Assembly (NCBI GenBank): GCA_030632625.1
Contig: DAOVUK010000015.1
Location: forward strand, 1-15,702
Direction of reading: 5' to 3'
DNA length: 15,702 nucleotides
DNA from: Gammaproteobacteria bacterium
GTDB taxonomy: Bacteria; Pseudomonadota; Gammaproteobacteria; GRL18
Shown piece by piece: positions 1 to 7,269 of the stretch; the first letter of the stretch is position 1, and every line of letters begins with the position of its first letter. The position numbers were made by a program, and so were the translations under genes. The notes below the pieces were generated by a model that was not told the origin of the DNA, made no database searches, and saw nothing but the letters and a program-made list of their open reading frames with translations.

Positions 1-213
1 CTTATTATCCTGAACTCGTTCAAAATCCGAATCTTTACCAACGTCAGGCATCAAACTTATTATCTCGGCAAAACTTTTTTTCTGTGGTCTCAACAAAGCA
101 ATCTCAAGGATTTTCCGGTGTTCAGCTTCGGCGCTGATACCATCATTACCGGCTTTCGCTTTTAACGCATTAACCAGTTCAATATCTATATTACGAACTA
201 ATAAATCAGGCAT
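1..213 (-). CDS. FitA/VapB-like ribbon-helix-helix antitoxin (partial, C-terminus off left edge)
   Basis: The minus strand encodes 71 residues starting MPDLLVRNIDIELVNALKAK and staying open to base 1. The opening PDLLVRNID, followed by a helix and the G-ISAEAEHRKIL segment, is the pattern of the FitA-type ribbon-helix-helix (Arc/CopG-like) antitoxins of VapBC/FitAB systems. In these, the N-terminal strand binds operator DNA as a dimer and the C-terminal tail wraps the PIN-domain RNase toxin. The start at 213 is supported by a strong GGAGG at 221-225. Family antitoxins are usually about 75-85 aa, so only the last few residues are missing. The PIN toxin would be expected just beyond the left edge and cannot be seen. 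The paired palindromes at 246-299 upstream fit autoregulation. Family assignment is from sequence pattern; activity is inferred. Confidence 0.85.
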   Translation of the reverse strand, partial: MPDLLVRNIDIELVNALKAKAGNDGISAEAEHRKILEIALLRPQKKSFAEIISLMPDVGKDSDFERVQDNK

Positions 214-245
214 AAGTTTTCCTCCGCAAAAATAATATCTTGCTT

Positions 246-260
246 GCTATCAATGATAGC
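246..260. promoter_or_regulatory. Palindromic operator candidate 1 for the antitoxin gene
   Basis: GCTATCA-A-TGATAGC is a perfect 7+7 inverted repeat around one central base (253), lying 33 bp upstream of the antitoxin start. The same 15-bp core recurs at 279-293, with only the central base differing. FitA/VapB antitoxins bind such inverted repeats in their own promoter, so this is probably an autoregulatory site. Binding is inferred. Confidence 0.6.
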
Positions 261-272
261 ATAATTTGTCGA

Positions 273-299
273 TACAATGCTATCATTGATAGCATTGTA
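273..299. promoter_or_regulatory. Palindromic operator candidate 2 (27-bp perfect inverted repeat)
   Basis: A perfect 13+13 inverted repeat is centred on base 286. Its middle 15 bp (279-293) repeat the core of the 246-260 palindrome. The two centres are 33 bp apart, close to three helical turns, so two dimers could bind on about the same face of the DNA. This is the usual layout for cooperative toxin-antitoxin operators. No convincing -35/-10 pair could be fixed, although the promoter must lie in or next to this region. Confidence 0.6.
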
Positions 300-300
300 A

Positions 301-451
301 ATCGAGTACAAAAGCTTAAGGAGCGCATAAATTGATATTGAGATATAATTTTCACAGGAAGCTTTGCTTTAAACCTGGAAAAATCGATTCTTCACAAATT
401 TGCGTACTTTTCAAATAACAGCAAAACGACCTTAGCGGTAATTTGCAAAGA
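301..451. other. Intergenic stretch without recognisable feature
   Basis: Between the operator palindromes and the inverted-repeat block the sequence is AT-rich. I see no coding region, tRNA or clear promoter in it. Confidence 0.5.
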
Positions 452-485
452 AATGATGTGGCGTTCGAAAGTGGTGCTTACATTC

Positions 486-699
486 AGAAGTTGGGGAGGT
501 GTAGTTCACCTTGCCGGGGACGCGCGCATGCTTTTAGTTATCAAAGGTCATCCCTGTAGCGCTCAGCCTCGCCATGACTGCCATGGATGGTGGAAATGCA
601 GCGGGAGGCATGGATGCAGGAGCTGTCCATGGCTCGAACCAAAAGTAGGCGCCCTGAGGCGATGCCCCTTGCAAGGCAAACTACACCTCCCCACCTTCT
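486..699. repeat. Inner inverted-repeat unit (arms 486-514 / 671-699)
   Basis: The arms share the core GGGGAGGTGTAGTT and its complement (26/29 paired) and enclose about 156 bp. The enclosed part contains repeated CATGGATG motifs (582-589 and 609-616) and a smaller inverted pair, GCCATGGA at 580-587 with TCCATGGC at 626-633. It may be an element of its own nested in the larger block. Confidence 0.5.
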
Positions 700-854
700 T
701 AGCTGCATCACGTTTCTCACTGGTGCGGAAAGTCAAAAGCAAGTTCAAGAGCTGAGAACAAAGCCAGAGCCTGAGTCCGAATGCTTTTTCTTGTCTGTTG
801 ATTTATTCTTTTGCTCTTACACCCATAGTAAGAAACGTGATGCGGTCAAGAGGG

Positions 855-963
855 TTCGATGGACTGGTTAGCTTTGCGGGGGTATTTCGAGGCAGGACGC
901 CGAGGATAAGCGGCACAGGGATGTGTTCAAAGCGTCCCCCGCAAAGCTAACCAGTCCATTGAA
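855..963. repeat. Long hairpin, 28-bp arms (855-882 / 936-963)
   Basis: The arms pair at 27 of 28 positions and include GGACTGGTTAGCTTTGCGGG and its complement. They flank a 53-base loop. A transcript from either strand would form a very stable hairpin. No T-run follows on either side, so an intrinsic terminator is not supported, although it could still block or protect read-through RNA from apbE. Confidence 0.6.
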
Positions 964-1021
964 TCATCCTTTTTCACCTCAAGGCGCCTACTGTTGGCAG
1001 CACCACATTTCGAGCGCCACC

Positions 1022-2092
1022 TCATTCTAAAATAACAGGATTAATATCTGTAAGCAATTCAATCCGCTCAGCCATGGCTGGGGTTAAATAGATCTTATTA
1101 TCATCCGAAATCAGCATAACATACTGCACGCCCATTTTTTTAGCAATGTCAGGCCAGAGCTCTGGTCCTGCAATAAACAGGGCTGTTGAGGCGGCATCAG
1201 CCAAAGCAGCGTCTTTGCTCAGAACAGTGACAGATTGGGTACCTGTAGCGGGATAACCTGTTCTGGGATCAATGATATGATGGTAATATTTTCCCTCAAA
1301 CTCAAAAAAACGTTCGTAGTTGCCTGAGGTGAATAATGCCTCATTATCTTTTAGCTCAATGGCTGCAATAATTGCTTTTTCTGAGGGGTTATTAGCATTT
1401 GCCGGGTTTTTTATACCAATTTTCCAGAGCTTGCCATTTTTTGAACCCAGAACTTTGAGATCGCCTCCGGCATTGATCAGGGCGTTATTAATATGCTGTT
1501 CTTTAAGAAGGGACATCATTTTTTCAATGGCAACTCCCTTGGCAAAGGCGCCAAAATCAAGAGAGGTGACCGGGTTATTGCTTTTAATTTGCAAATTATC
1601 AATAACAATATCCTGCATTTGAGGATTTTGCGCCACTAAGCTTTGAAGTTTTTCCGGATCAGGTATTTTGAATTTATAATTTTCATCTTCAAGCTGATCG
1701 AACTGCCAGAGTTTAACCAGTTGTCCAATGGCCGGGTTAAACAGGCCATTGCTTTTTTTCGATAAGACCTGACTATCTCTTATCAGGTTAATGACTGATG
1801 AAGTGCTGGCAAACGCAGCTGAATTATAAGTATGGAAATTCTTATTAGCTTGTCCGAGAGCCCCGTTTTTCCAAGGGTGCCATTGACTGTGCAGATGATC
1901 AAATTCAGCACTAATGCGGTCAATTGTTTGCTTTGTCTGCTCTGAATTATCACTAATAATGCTAATGTCAACCAGTGTGCCAAAGGTAAATAACTGCTGT
2001 TGATACAGTTCTTTTGTTGGCTCTGCTGGCTGACAGGCGGTGAGTAATAGAATAAAAAAAACCGCTGGGAAAAAGCCGGGATTAATGTTCAA
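1022..2092 (-). CDS. apbE: FAD:protein FMN transferase (ApbE family lipoprotein)
   Basis: ApbE enzymes attach FMN from FAD covalently to threonine residues of target flavoproteins such as Nqr/Rnf subunits, on the outer face of the inner membrane. The 356-aa product has a hydrophobic leader ending in the lipobox LLTAC (Cys20), so it is probably a lipoprotein. Family signatures are present in order: FGTLVDI (37-43), LDFGAFAKGVAIE (178-190), INAGGDLKVLG (206-216), SGNYERFFE (256-264), HHIIDPRTGYP (271-281) and the AALADAASTALF segment (295-306). Length is normal. The start is TTG at 2090-2092: a TGA codon immediately precedes it in frame and the next Met is far inside. GGAG at 2099-2102 is well spaced. 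It overlaps gshB by 11 bp, so translation is probably coupled. Its stop codon lies inside the terminal inverted repeat of the 452-1026 block. The flavoprotein substrate is not in the window. Confidence 0.92.
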   Translation of the reverse strand: MNINPGFFPAVFFILLLTACQPAEPTKELYQQQLFTFGTLVDISIISDNSEQTKQTIDRISAEFDHLHSQWHPWKNGALGQANKNFHTYNSAAFASTSSVINLIRDSQVLSKKSNGLFNPAIGQLVKLWQFDQLEDENYKFKIPDPEKLQSLVAQNPQMQDIVIDNLQIKSNNPVTSLDFGAFAKGVAIEKMMSLLKEQHINNALINAGGDLKVLGSKNGKLWKIGIKNPANANNPSEKAIIAAIELKDNEALFTSGNYERFFEFEGKYYHHIIDPRTGYPATGTQSVTVLSKDAALADAASTALFIAGPELWPDIAKKMGVQYVMLISDDNKIYLTPAMAERIELLTDINPVILE

Positions 2093-3170
2093 TCATTGCT
2101 CCAGATGCTTGCTCCTTAACTTTTTTTTCAACTTTCTCCTCAACTTTTTCCTCAACTTTTTTTTCAATGACGTCCATCAATAAACCACTGATATTTAATT
2201 TATAAAGTGAATCCAGTTCTCTGATACAGGTTGGGCTGGTGACATTAATTTCAGTAATGTAGTCACCGATAACATCCATGCCGACAAAAATAAGTCCCAT
2301 CTCTTTTAATTTTGGCGCCACTTGCTCACAAATCCAATAGTCACGTTCTGTCAAAGGTACTCCCTTACCTGTCCCTCCAGCAGCAAGATTACCCCGTGTT
2401 TCACCCTTGGGTGGAATTCTGGCCAGAGCATAATCAACCGGGGTGCCGTCAATGATTAAAATTCGTTTGTCACCCTGAGTTATTTCAGGAATAAAACGTT
2501 GTGCCATAATGTATTGGCTGGCATGATCGGTCATGGTTTCCAGAATGACATTGAAATTGGGATCATTTTCCCTGATTCGGAATATGGAATGACCACCCAT
2601 TCCTCCCAGAGGTTTAACAATAATATCTTTGTGTTGTGTTAGGAATTGTTTAAATTGTTCTTTATTTCGACTGACCAGAGTGGGTACGGTGCAGTCTGGA
2701 AATTGATGAGTAAACAGTTTTTCATTGGCATCACGTAATGAGCGCGGTTTATTAATAATCAGAGTGCCGGCCTGTTCTGCCATTTCAAGGATATAAGTTG
2801 CGTAAATATATTCCATATCAAAGGGCGGATCTTTACGCATTAAAATAACATCCAGCTCTGAGAGTGATATTGTGGATGGGCTGTTATCTTGTTCAGGACT
2901 GTTGTCTAGTTCAGGACTGTTGACTAGTTCAGGACTGTTATCTGGTTCAAGACTGTCAGCAAATTGATACCAGCTATCAGGTTTATCTTCTACCTGTAAG
3001 CGTTGTGCATATGCACTTGCCTGATTGTTTTCAATGAATAAATCAGACATTTCCATATAGTAAATGTCATACTTTCGATGCTGTGCTTCAAGCAGCATAG
3101 CAAAACTGCTGTCCTTTTTGATGTTTATGGATTGGATTGGATCCATAACGATGCCGAGTTTTAGGGTCAT
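2082..3170 (-). CDS. gshB: Glutathione synthetase with repeat-derived insertion
   Basis: GshB ligates gamma-glutamylcysteine and glycine with ATP to make glutathione in the cytosol. The 362-aa protein shows the whole bacterial GshB pattern: LGIVMDPI and NIKKDSSFAMLLEAQ (5-30), LDVILMRKDPPFD (106-118), NKPRSLRDANEKLF (140-153), the ATP-grasp glycine loop KPLGGMGGHSIF (186-197), the RIPPKGETRGNLAAGG segment (251-266) and TEINVTSPTCIRE (306-318). Two additions make it about 45 aa longer than the usual 315. One is a hydrophilic insertion at about residues 74-103 built from SPELDN-type hexapeptides, coming from an 18-bp repeat array. The other is a charged KVEE-type tail after residue 335. Both lie outside the recognisable catalytic motifs, so the enzyme is probably active. 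gshB next to pilG is a conserved arrangement in Gammaproteobacteria. Confidence 0.96.
   Translation of the reverse strand: MTLKLGIVMDPIQSINIKKDSSFAMLLEAQHRKYDIYYMEMSDLFIENNQASAYAQRLQVEDKPDSWYQFADSLEPDNSPELVNSPELDNSPEQDNSPSTISLSELDVILMRKDPPFDMEYIYATYILEMAEQAGTLIINKPRSLRDANEKLFTHQFPDCTVPTLVSRNKEQFKQFLTQHKDIIVKPLGGMGGHSIFRIRENDPNFNVILETMTDHASQYIMAQRFIPEITQGDKRILIIDGTPVDYALARIPPKGETRGNLAAGGTGKGVPLTERDYWICEQVAPKLKEMGLIFVGMDVIGDYITEINVTSPTCIRELDSLYKLNISGLLMDVIEKKVEEKVEEKVEKKVKEQASGAMIEH
2116..2165 (-). repeat. 12-bp tandem repeat in the 3' end of gshB
   Basis: On the coding strand, units of the type GTTGAGGAAAAA repeat about four times and encode the KVEEKVEEKVEKKVKE tail of GshB. The array contains two runs of eight A on the coding strand, which are possible slippage sites shortly before the apbE start. 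Confidence 0.7.
2881..2956 (+). repeat. 18-bp repeat array 1 (inside gshB, opposite to the gene)
   Basis: On the plus strand the units are GTTCAGGACTGTTGTCTA (2891-2908), GTTCAGGACTGTTGACTA (2909-2926), GTTCAGGACTGTTATCTG (2927-2944) and a partial copy from 2945. A degenerate half-unit precedes them. gshB runs on the minus strand, so the array is read as SPELVN, SPELDN and SPEQDN. The units match the chpA repeat core GTTGARGACTCT at most positions. Confidence 0.85.
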
Positions 3171-3626
3171 ATTATTCTCTTATAGAACGATTTTCTTTAT
3201 TTATTATAGCTGTTTAGTGTCTGAAAAGAAGCTTGCCCTCAGAGATAAATAATAAATATTATTTTCGGACTAAATTATTGTCTGGATAAGTGCTTAGAAT
3301 CTTCAGAATTATTTAAGATTTATAATGTTTCAATAAGTAATATCTGCTACAAAGTCAATGTTTTTTGGTACGTTTTTTGTTTTATAAAATGTGATGCAAA
3401 TTTATTAAAATATGAATTGAAAAATGTGAAATGTGCCAAAAAGTTATGCTAAAAATAGTTTTTTTACTTGTATTTCTTGTATTTCTTACAGTTTGAACTA
3501 AAGTCTTAAGCAGGTAATCTGTTTTTCTTATTAAAACCGTATTAATTACTTACTCATGTTACTTACCTGTCTGCATTCGGGTCTTTTACCCTTTCGCTTT
3601 GGCAATTACATTATTTTGGGGGATAA
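3171..3626. other. Divergent intergenic region between gshB and pilG
   Basis: The 456 bp are very AT-rich and must hold the promoters of both the gshB-apbE unit (left) and the pil-chp operon (right). Apart from the gshB -10 candidate I cannot fix a convincing promoter for pilG. Two TGTGA half-sites and a short direct repeat of CTTGTATTT lie in the middle, but none forms a full known operator. No RNA gene is visible. Confidence 0.5.
3203..3208 (-). promoter_or_regulatory. Candidate -10 element for gshB-apbE
   Basis: A perfect TATAAT on the minus strand sits 33 bp before the gshB start, which would give a short leader of about 25 nt. The -35 region (TTCTTT or CTTCTT at 16-17 bp spacing) matches the consensus poorly, so the promoter call rests on the -10 alone. 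Confidence 0.35.
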
Positions 3627-4028
3627 GTGGGAACTTCTGATTCAAATATTTTAGATGGCTTGAAAGTCATGGTCATTGATGACAGTAAAACGATACGCCG
3701 TACAGCTGAAACTTTGTTGAAAAAATCAGGTTGTGAGGTTGTCACTGCAACGGATGGTTTCGAAGCCCTATCCAAAATACTGGAACATCGTCCCAACATT
3801 ATCTTTGTCGATATTATGATGCCGAGATTAGATGGTTATCAAACCTGTGCGCTGATCAAAAATAACAAAATGTTCAAAGATATTCCTGTTATTATGCTAT
3901 CCAGTAAAGATGGTTTATTTGATCGTGCACGCGGTAGAATTGTGGGTTCGGAGCAGTATTTGACCAAGCCTTTTACTAAAGATGAACTGCTTGGCGCCAT
4001 TACTCAATATGTCGGAAAAGCGAAGTAG
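3627..4028 (+). CDS. pilG: CheY-like response regulator PilG
   Basis: PilG is one of the two single-domain response regulators of the Pil-Chp system. It receives phosphate from ChpA and, in Pseudomonas, promotes pilus extension and cAMP production. The 133-aa protein is one receiver domain: acidic pair Asp18-Asp19 in MVIDDSKTIRRT, phosphoacceptor Asp62 in FVDIMMPRLDGYQT, Ser92/Ser93 in MLSSKDGLFD, and Lys114 in YLTKPF. The KDGLFDRARGRIVGSEQYL stretch is very close to Pseudomonas PilG. The start is GTG: GGGGGA at 3618-3623 precedes it, and no ATG occurs before Met15, which lies inside the first strand of the domain. It is the first gene of the plus-strand operon, 53 bp before pilH. Confidence 0.95.
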   Translation: MGTSDSNILDGLKVMVIDDSKTIRRTAETLLKKSGCEVVTATDGFEALSKILEHRPNIIFVDIMMPRLDGYQTCALIKNNKMFKDIPVIMLSSKDGLFDRARGRIVGSEQYLTKPFTKDELLGAITQYVGKAK

Positions 4029-4081
4029 AAGAGTAATGGTACAAATAAAGTATAATAATTAAATAATTAGAGACTTTTAAA

Positions 4082-4447
4082 ATGGCGCATATTCTTGTTG
4101 TTGATGATTCACCCACAGAAACCCATGTTATTTCTTCCACTTTAGAAAAGCAGGGACACCATGTTTCTGTCGCAGTGGATGGTAAAGACGGGGTAGAAAA
4201 AGCAACACAACTCATACCGGACTTAATTTTGATGGATGTGGTGATGCCGGAACTTAATGGTTTTCAGGCGACACGTCAGTTAACAAATCAACCTTCTACT
4301 GCCAATATTCCAGTCATAATGGTGACCACCAAAGATCAAAAAACAGATAAAATGTGGGCAGAAAGACAGGGTGCAAAAGGATATATAACTAAACCTTTCA
4401 CAGCAGATGGGTTGATTCAAGAAGTGAATCGTTGGTTATTAGCCTAA
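4082..4447 (+). CDS. pilH: CheY-like response regulator PilH
   Basis: PilH is the second receiver-only regulator of the system; in Pseudomonas it opposes PilG, either in pilus retraction or as a phosphate sink. The 121-aa sequence is one receiver domain with Asp8-Asp9 in VVDDSPTET, phosphoacceptor Asp52 in LMDVVMPELNGFQATRQL, Thr82/Thr83 in VTTKDQKTDK and Lys104 in YITKPF. The NGFQATRQLT and TTKDQ-TDK-W--RQGA segments separate it from PilG and match PilH. The ATG at 4082 is preceded only by a weak AGAG-type ribosome site, so it may rely on translation from upstream. Confidence 0.95.
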   Translation: MAHILVVDDSPTETHVISSTLEKQGHHVSVAVDGKDGVEKATQLIPDLILMDVVMPELNGFQATRQLTNQPSTANIPVIMVTTKDQKTDKMWAERQGAKGYITKPFTADGLIQEVNRWLLA

Positions 4448-4510
4448 TGAAAAACTCGTTTATCAACTTATGTATCAGCCTTTATATCGGCTTATATACC
4501 AGGAGAAAGA

Positions 4511-5059
4511 ATGAGTTTTGAGCCGCAAAATTCACAGCAGATTGTCCAGTTGTTAGAACAAATGGAGGAGTATAGCCGAAATAATGCCGCTCCTCTGCCA
4601 ATGAAAGAGAGTGTCAAATCACTGTGGTCTGGTATTGGTTTTCGTATTGCGCAACACAAATTTGTGGTGCAAATGGATTTTGTGAGTGAAATCATGAAGT
4701 ACCCGGCAATTTCTCAGGTCCCCGGAAGTAAAGAATGGGTGAGAGGTATTGCCAATATCCGTGGTAATTTGTTACCGGTTTTTGATCTGCAAGGTTTTCT
4801 CGGGAAGAAGTTAACTCCCATCAGAAGGGAAACACGTGTTTTATCAATTGCTAAAAACACATTAAGTGCGGGTTTGGTTGTCGATGAAATCTACGGAATG
4901 AAATATTTTGATCAATCAAATTTTGTTGCAAAAATGGGACATGAAGTCACCTGGAAAAACTATCTGAGTGGCGGTTATGAGCTGAATGGTGAAAACTGGG
5001 TTGTTTTTAATATGCAGCGGCTTGTTGAGAGCAGGGATTTTCTTAATGTAGCAAACTAA
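4511..5059 (+). CDS. pilI: CheW-like adaptor PilI
   Basis: PilI links the receptor PilJ to the kinase ChpA at the inner membrane, often at the cell pole in relatives. The 182-aa protein has an N-terminal helix (about 1-36) followed by one CheW fold (about 37-180). SLWSGIGFRIAQHKFVV opens the domain, and WVRGIANIRGNLLPVFDLQG (76-95) is the typical CheW signature. Length is close to Pseudomonas PilI (about 178 aa). A good AGGAGA at 4501-4506 fixes the ATG at 4511. It lies 63 bp after pilH and 112 bp before pilJ with no clear terminator between, in line with one operon. Confidence 0.94.
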   Translation: MSFEPQNSQQIVQLLEQMEEYSRNNAAPLPMKESVKSLWSGIGFRIAQHKFVVQMDFVSEIMKYPAISQVPGSKEWVRGIANIRGNLLPVFDLQGFLGKKLTPIRRETRVLSIAKNTLSAGLVVDEIYGMKYFDQSNFVAKMGHEVTWKNYLSGGYELNGENWVVFNMQRLVESRDFLNVAN

Positions 5060-5171
5060 TATGCAGTACTGGTGCCTTTAAATGGTTTAATTATTCAAGG
5101 TGCTTTTTAAAAAATATAACAAAAAAATAACAGAAAATCTCTGCAAATGATGAGTTAGGAGCCGATTAAAA

Positions 5172-7202
5172 ATGCAAGGTGAAACTACAAATAAAAAGAG
5201 CATCTATTTGCCCTTTACACTCCTGGTAGTCTTCGTGGTTGCCATGGCCATTGTTTATTGGATGGCCTTTACCAAAGAAAATAATGATGCACAATACCTT
5301 TCTCTTGTTGTCGAACAGAGGGTACTTTCACAAGGCCTGGCGAAATCAGCAACTCTGGCTGCAACAGGTAATGAAGTGGCATTTGCAACATTAAGAAAGT
5401 ACCAGAAAGAGTTTGCACGCAATATGAACCAACTGTCCGGGCTTGATCCGCTAACAGATGAAAATACTTTGCCTGAAAGCGTCAGAAGTGTTTATGACAC
5501 CCTGAAAAAAAGCTGGAAAGACTACAATAAACATATTAATACACTTTTGCAGAGTCAGGAAACCATTCTGATTTTATCAGAAGATATTAAAGCCATTAAT
5601 GAACAGATGCCTGATATGTTAAATGCATCCAATGAAGTGGCAGAAATACTGGTTGACAGTGACGTTCCGACTCGTCAGGTTTATCTGGCAACTCAGCAGC
5701 TGATGTTTATTGAACGGATTTCGGGTAATATTTCAGTGATGATGTCGGGCAGTAGTGATGCAGCACAAAGTGCTCAGCGATTTGGTCTGGATACCGCAAC
5801 ATTCAAGCGGGTGCTGGATTCCCTGATTAATGGCAATAAAATGTTAGGTATTGGCCGCGTTGAAGACCCGGATGCCTCAGAATTATTAGATGAAATATCT
5901 AAACTTTATAATGGCATTAAAACAAAAGTTGCAGATATTCTGGAACGTTCTCCTGAAACATTTGAAATCAACAATAGTGCGATGTCACTTTATAATAATT
6001 CTGAAAATTTGTTGCAGCAAATTGGTTCTCTTGGTGACATCTATCAAGAATCAGTTGCAGATGATACCACGCTTTCTCTCACCGGAAATGCATTAGCCGG
6101 GGCAATAGTCATTCTGTTTTTCCTGATTGGTGCTTTACTGATTGCACAAGAGAAACGAGTTGCTCGTGAAACTGAAGAACAGCGTAATGAAGTTGAAGCT
6201 CAGAATAATAAAAATGAAGCCGCGATTATGCGTCTTCTGGATGAAATGGGTGCACTGGCAGATGGTGATTTGACCGCACATGCGACCGTAACAGAAGATA
6301 TTACCGGTGCGATTGCAGACTCGATTAACTATACCATTGATGCCCTGCGCAGCCTGGTTACACAAATTAATGATACCACGGTACAGGTATCATCGGCGGC
6401 ACATGAAACACAGGCGACAGCCATGCATCTTGCTGAAGCGAGTGACCAGCAGGCTGCTCAGATTACCACAGCCAGCACCGCGGTAAATCACATGGCTGCA
6501 TCTATTGAAGAGGTTTCATCCAATGCAAATGACCTGGCAAACGAAGCAAGTAACTCAGTTGAAATTGCCAACAAAGGTTCCATGGTGGTACAAGATGCTA
6601 TTAGCGGTATGGATACTATTCGTGAGCAAATTCAGGAAACATCAAAACGAATCAAACGATTGGGTGAATCTTCCCAGGAAATTGGTGATATTGTTGAAAT
6701 TATTAATGACATTTCGGAGCAGACCAATATTCTGGCATTGAATGCGGCAATTCAGGCGGCTATGGCAGGTGATGCCGGTCGTGGTTTCGCAGTCGTTGCG
6801 GATGAAGTTCAACGCCTGGCGGAACGTTCAGGTAACGCCACAAAACAGATTGAAGCACTGGTGAAAACGATTCAGGCTGATACCAATGAAGCAGTTATTT
6901 CTATGGAGAGAAGTACTTCTGAAGTGGTTCAAGGTGCGCGTCTTGCACAAAACGCAGGTGGAGCACTGGAAGAAATTGAGCAGGTGTCTGCTACCCTGGC
7001 AAAATTAATTCAGGCTATTTCTGATACAACCAAACAGCAATCCTCTGCTGCAGTCAGCATTTCAGGTTCCATGAATGTTGTACAGGAAATTACCACTCAG
7101 ACCTCTGCGGGTACAAATGAAACGGCCGCATCTATTGGTAACCTGGCTGAACTGGCAAATGAACTGAGACAATCGGTCGCTGGTTTCACCTTACCTGACT
7201 AA
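5172..7202 (+). CDS. pilJ: Type IV pilus methyl-accepting chemoreceptor PilJ
   Basis: PilJ is the transmembrane receptor that feeds ChpA; in Pseudomonas it senses surface contact through pilin and certain ligands. The 676-aa protein has a short cytoplasmic N-terminus, a first membrane segment at about residues 13-33 ([20 protein letters not shown]), a periplasmic PilJ-type sensor of about 270 residues, and a second membrane segment at about 305-325. A HAMP region with [16 protein letters not shown] follows, then a long coiled-coil signalling domain. The hairpin tip is unmistakable (about 516-553, [20 protein letters not shown] then [18 protein letters not shown]). The [10 protein letters not shown] variant is typical of PilJ-class receptors. 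It ends at VAGFTLPD without a pentapeptide tether for methylation enzymes. AGGAG at 5157-5161 lies somewhat far from the ATG. Confidence 0.95.
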   Translation: MQGETTNKKSIYLPFTLLVVFVVAMAIVYWMAFTKENNDAQYLSLVVEQRVLSQGLAKSATLAATGNEVAFATLRKYQKEFARNMNQLSGLDPLTDENTLPESVRSVYDTLKKSWKDYNKHINTLLQSQETILILSEDIKAINEQMPDMLNASNEVAEILVDSDVPTRQVYLATQQLMFIERISGNISVMMSGSSDAAQSAQRFGLDTATFKRVLDSLINGNKMLGIGRVEDPDASELLDEISKLYNGIKTKVADILERSPETFEINNSAMSLYNNSENLLQQIGSLGDIYQESVADDTTLSLTGNALAGAIVILFFLIGALLIAQEKRVARETEEQRNEVEAQNNKNEAAIMRLLDEMGALADGDLTAHATVTEDITGAIADSINYTIDALRSLVTQINDTTVQVSSAAHETQATAMHLAEASDQQAAQITTASTAVNHMAASIEEVSSNANDLANEASNSVEIANKGSMVVQDAISGMDTIREQIQETSKRIKRLGESSQEIGDIVEIINDISEQTNILALNAAIQAAMAGDAGRGFAVVADEVQRLAERSGNATKQIEALVKTIQADTNEAVISMERSTSEVVQGARLAQNAGGALEEIEQVSATLAKLIQAISDTTKQQSSAAVSISGSMNVVQEITTQTSAGTNETAASIGNLAELANELRQSVAGFTLPD

Positions 7203-7269
7203 GATAGGCTGACATTATAAACGATGAAAACTATAACACTCTGCTGGTTTTAAAAGGGCTTCTGAGTTA

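Larger units (their letters stand above)
452..1026. mobile_element. Composite block of nested inverted repeats, MITE-like, non-coding
   Basis: The block is bounded by an imperfect terminal inverted repeat: 452-478 pairs with 999-1026 at 25 of 28 positions, with one gap. Inside are further inverted pairs: 486-514 with 671-699 (26/29), 644-659 with 977-992 (15/16), 705-721 with 827-843 (16/17), and 855-882 with 936-963 (27/28). The block is visibly richer in G+C than the flanking genes. It carries only short, mutually overlapping ORFs with no recognisable protein, so it looks like a non-autonomous element or several nested ones. I see no transposase and no target-site duplication. The right end includes the apbE stop codon. 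The pairings are seen directly; mobility is inferred. Confidence 0.6.

Noticed and set aside
453..871. Open frames at 453-755 (+), 587-871 (+) and 563-748 (-) as genes
   Set aside because: They overlap each other on both strands inside the inverted-repeat block, show no protein-like composition or family motif, and have no good ribosome site.
855..963. Intrinsic terminator for apbE
   Set aside because: The hairpin is strong, but its loop is 53 bases and no T-run follows the stem on either strand.
3385..3440. CRP/Vfr site upstream of pilG from TGTGA half-sites
   Set aside because: Only half-sites are present; no TCACA partner stands at the required spacing.
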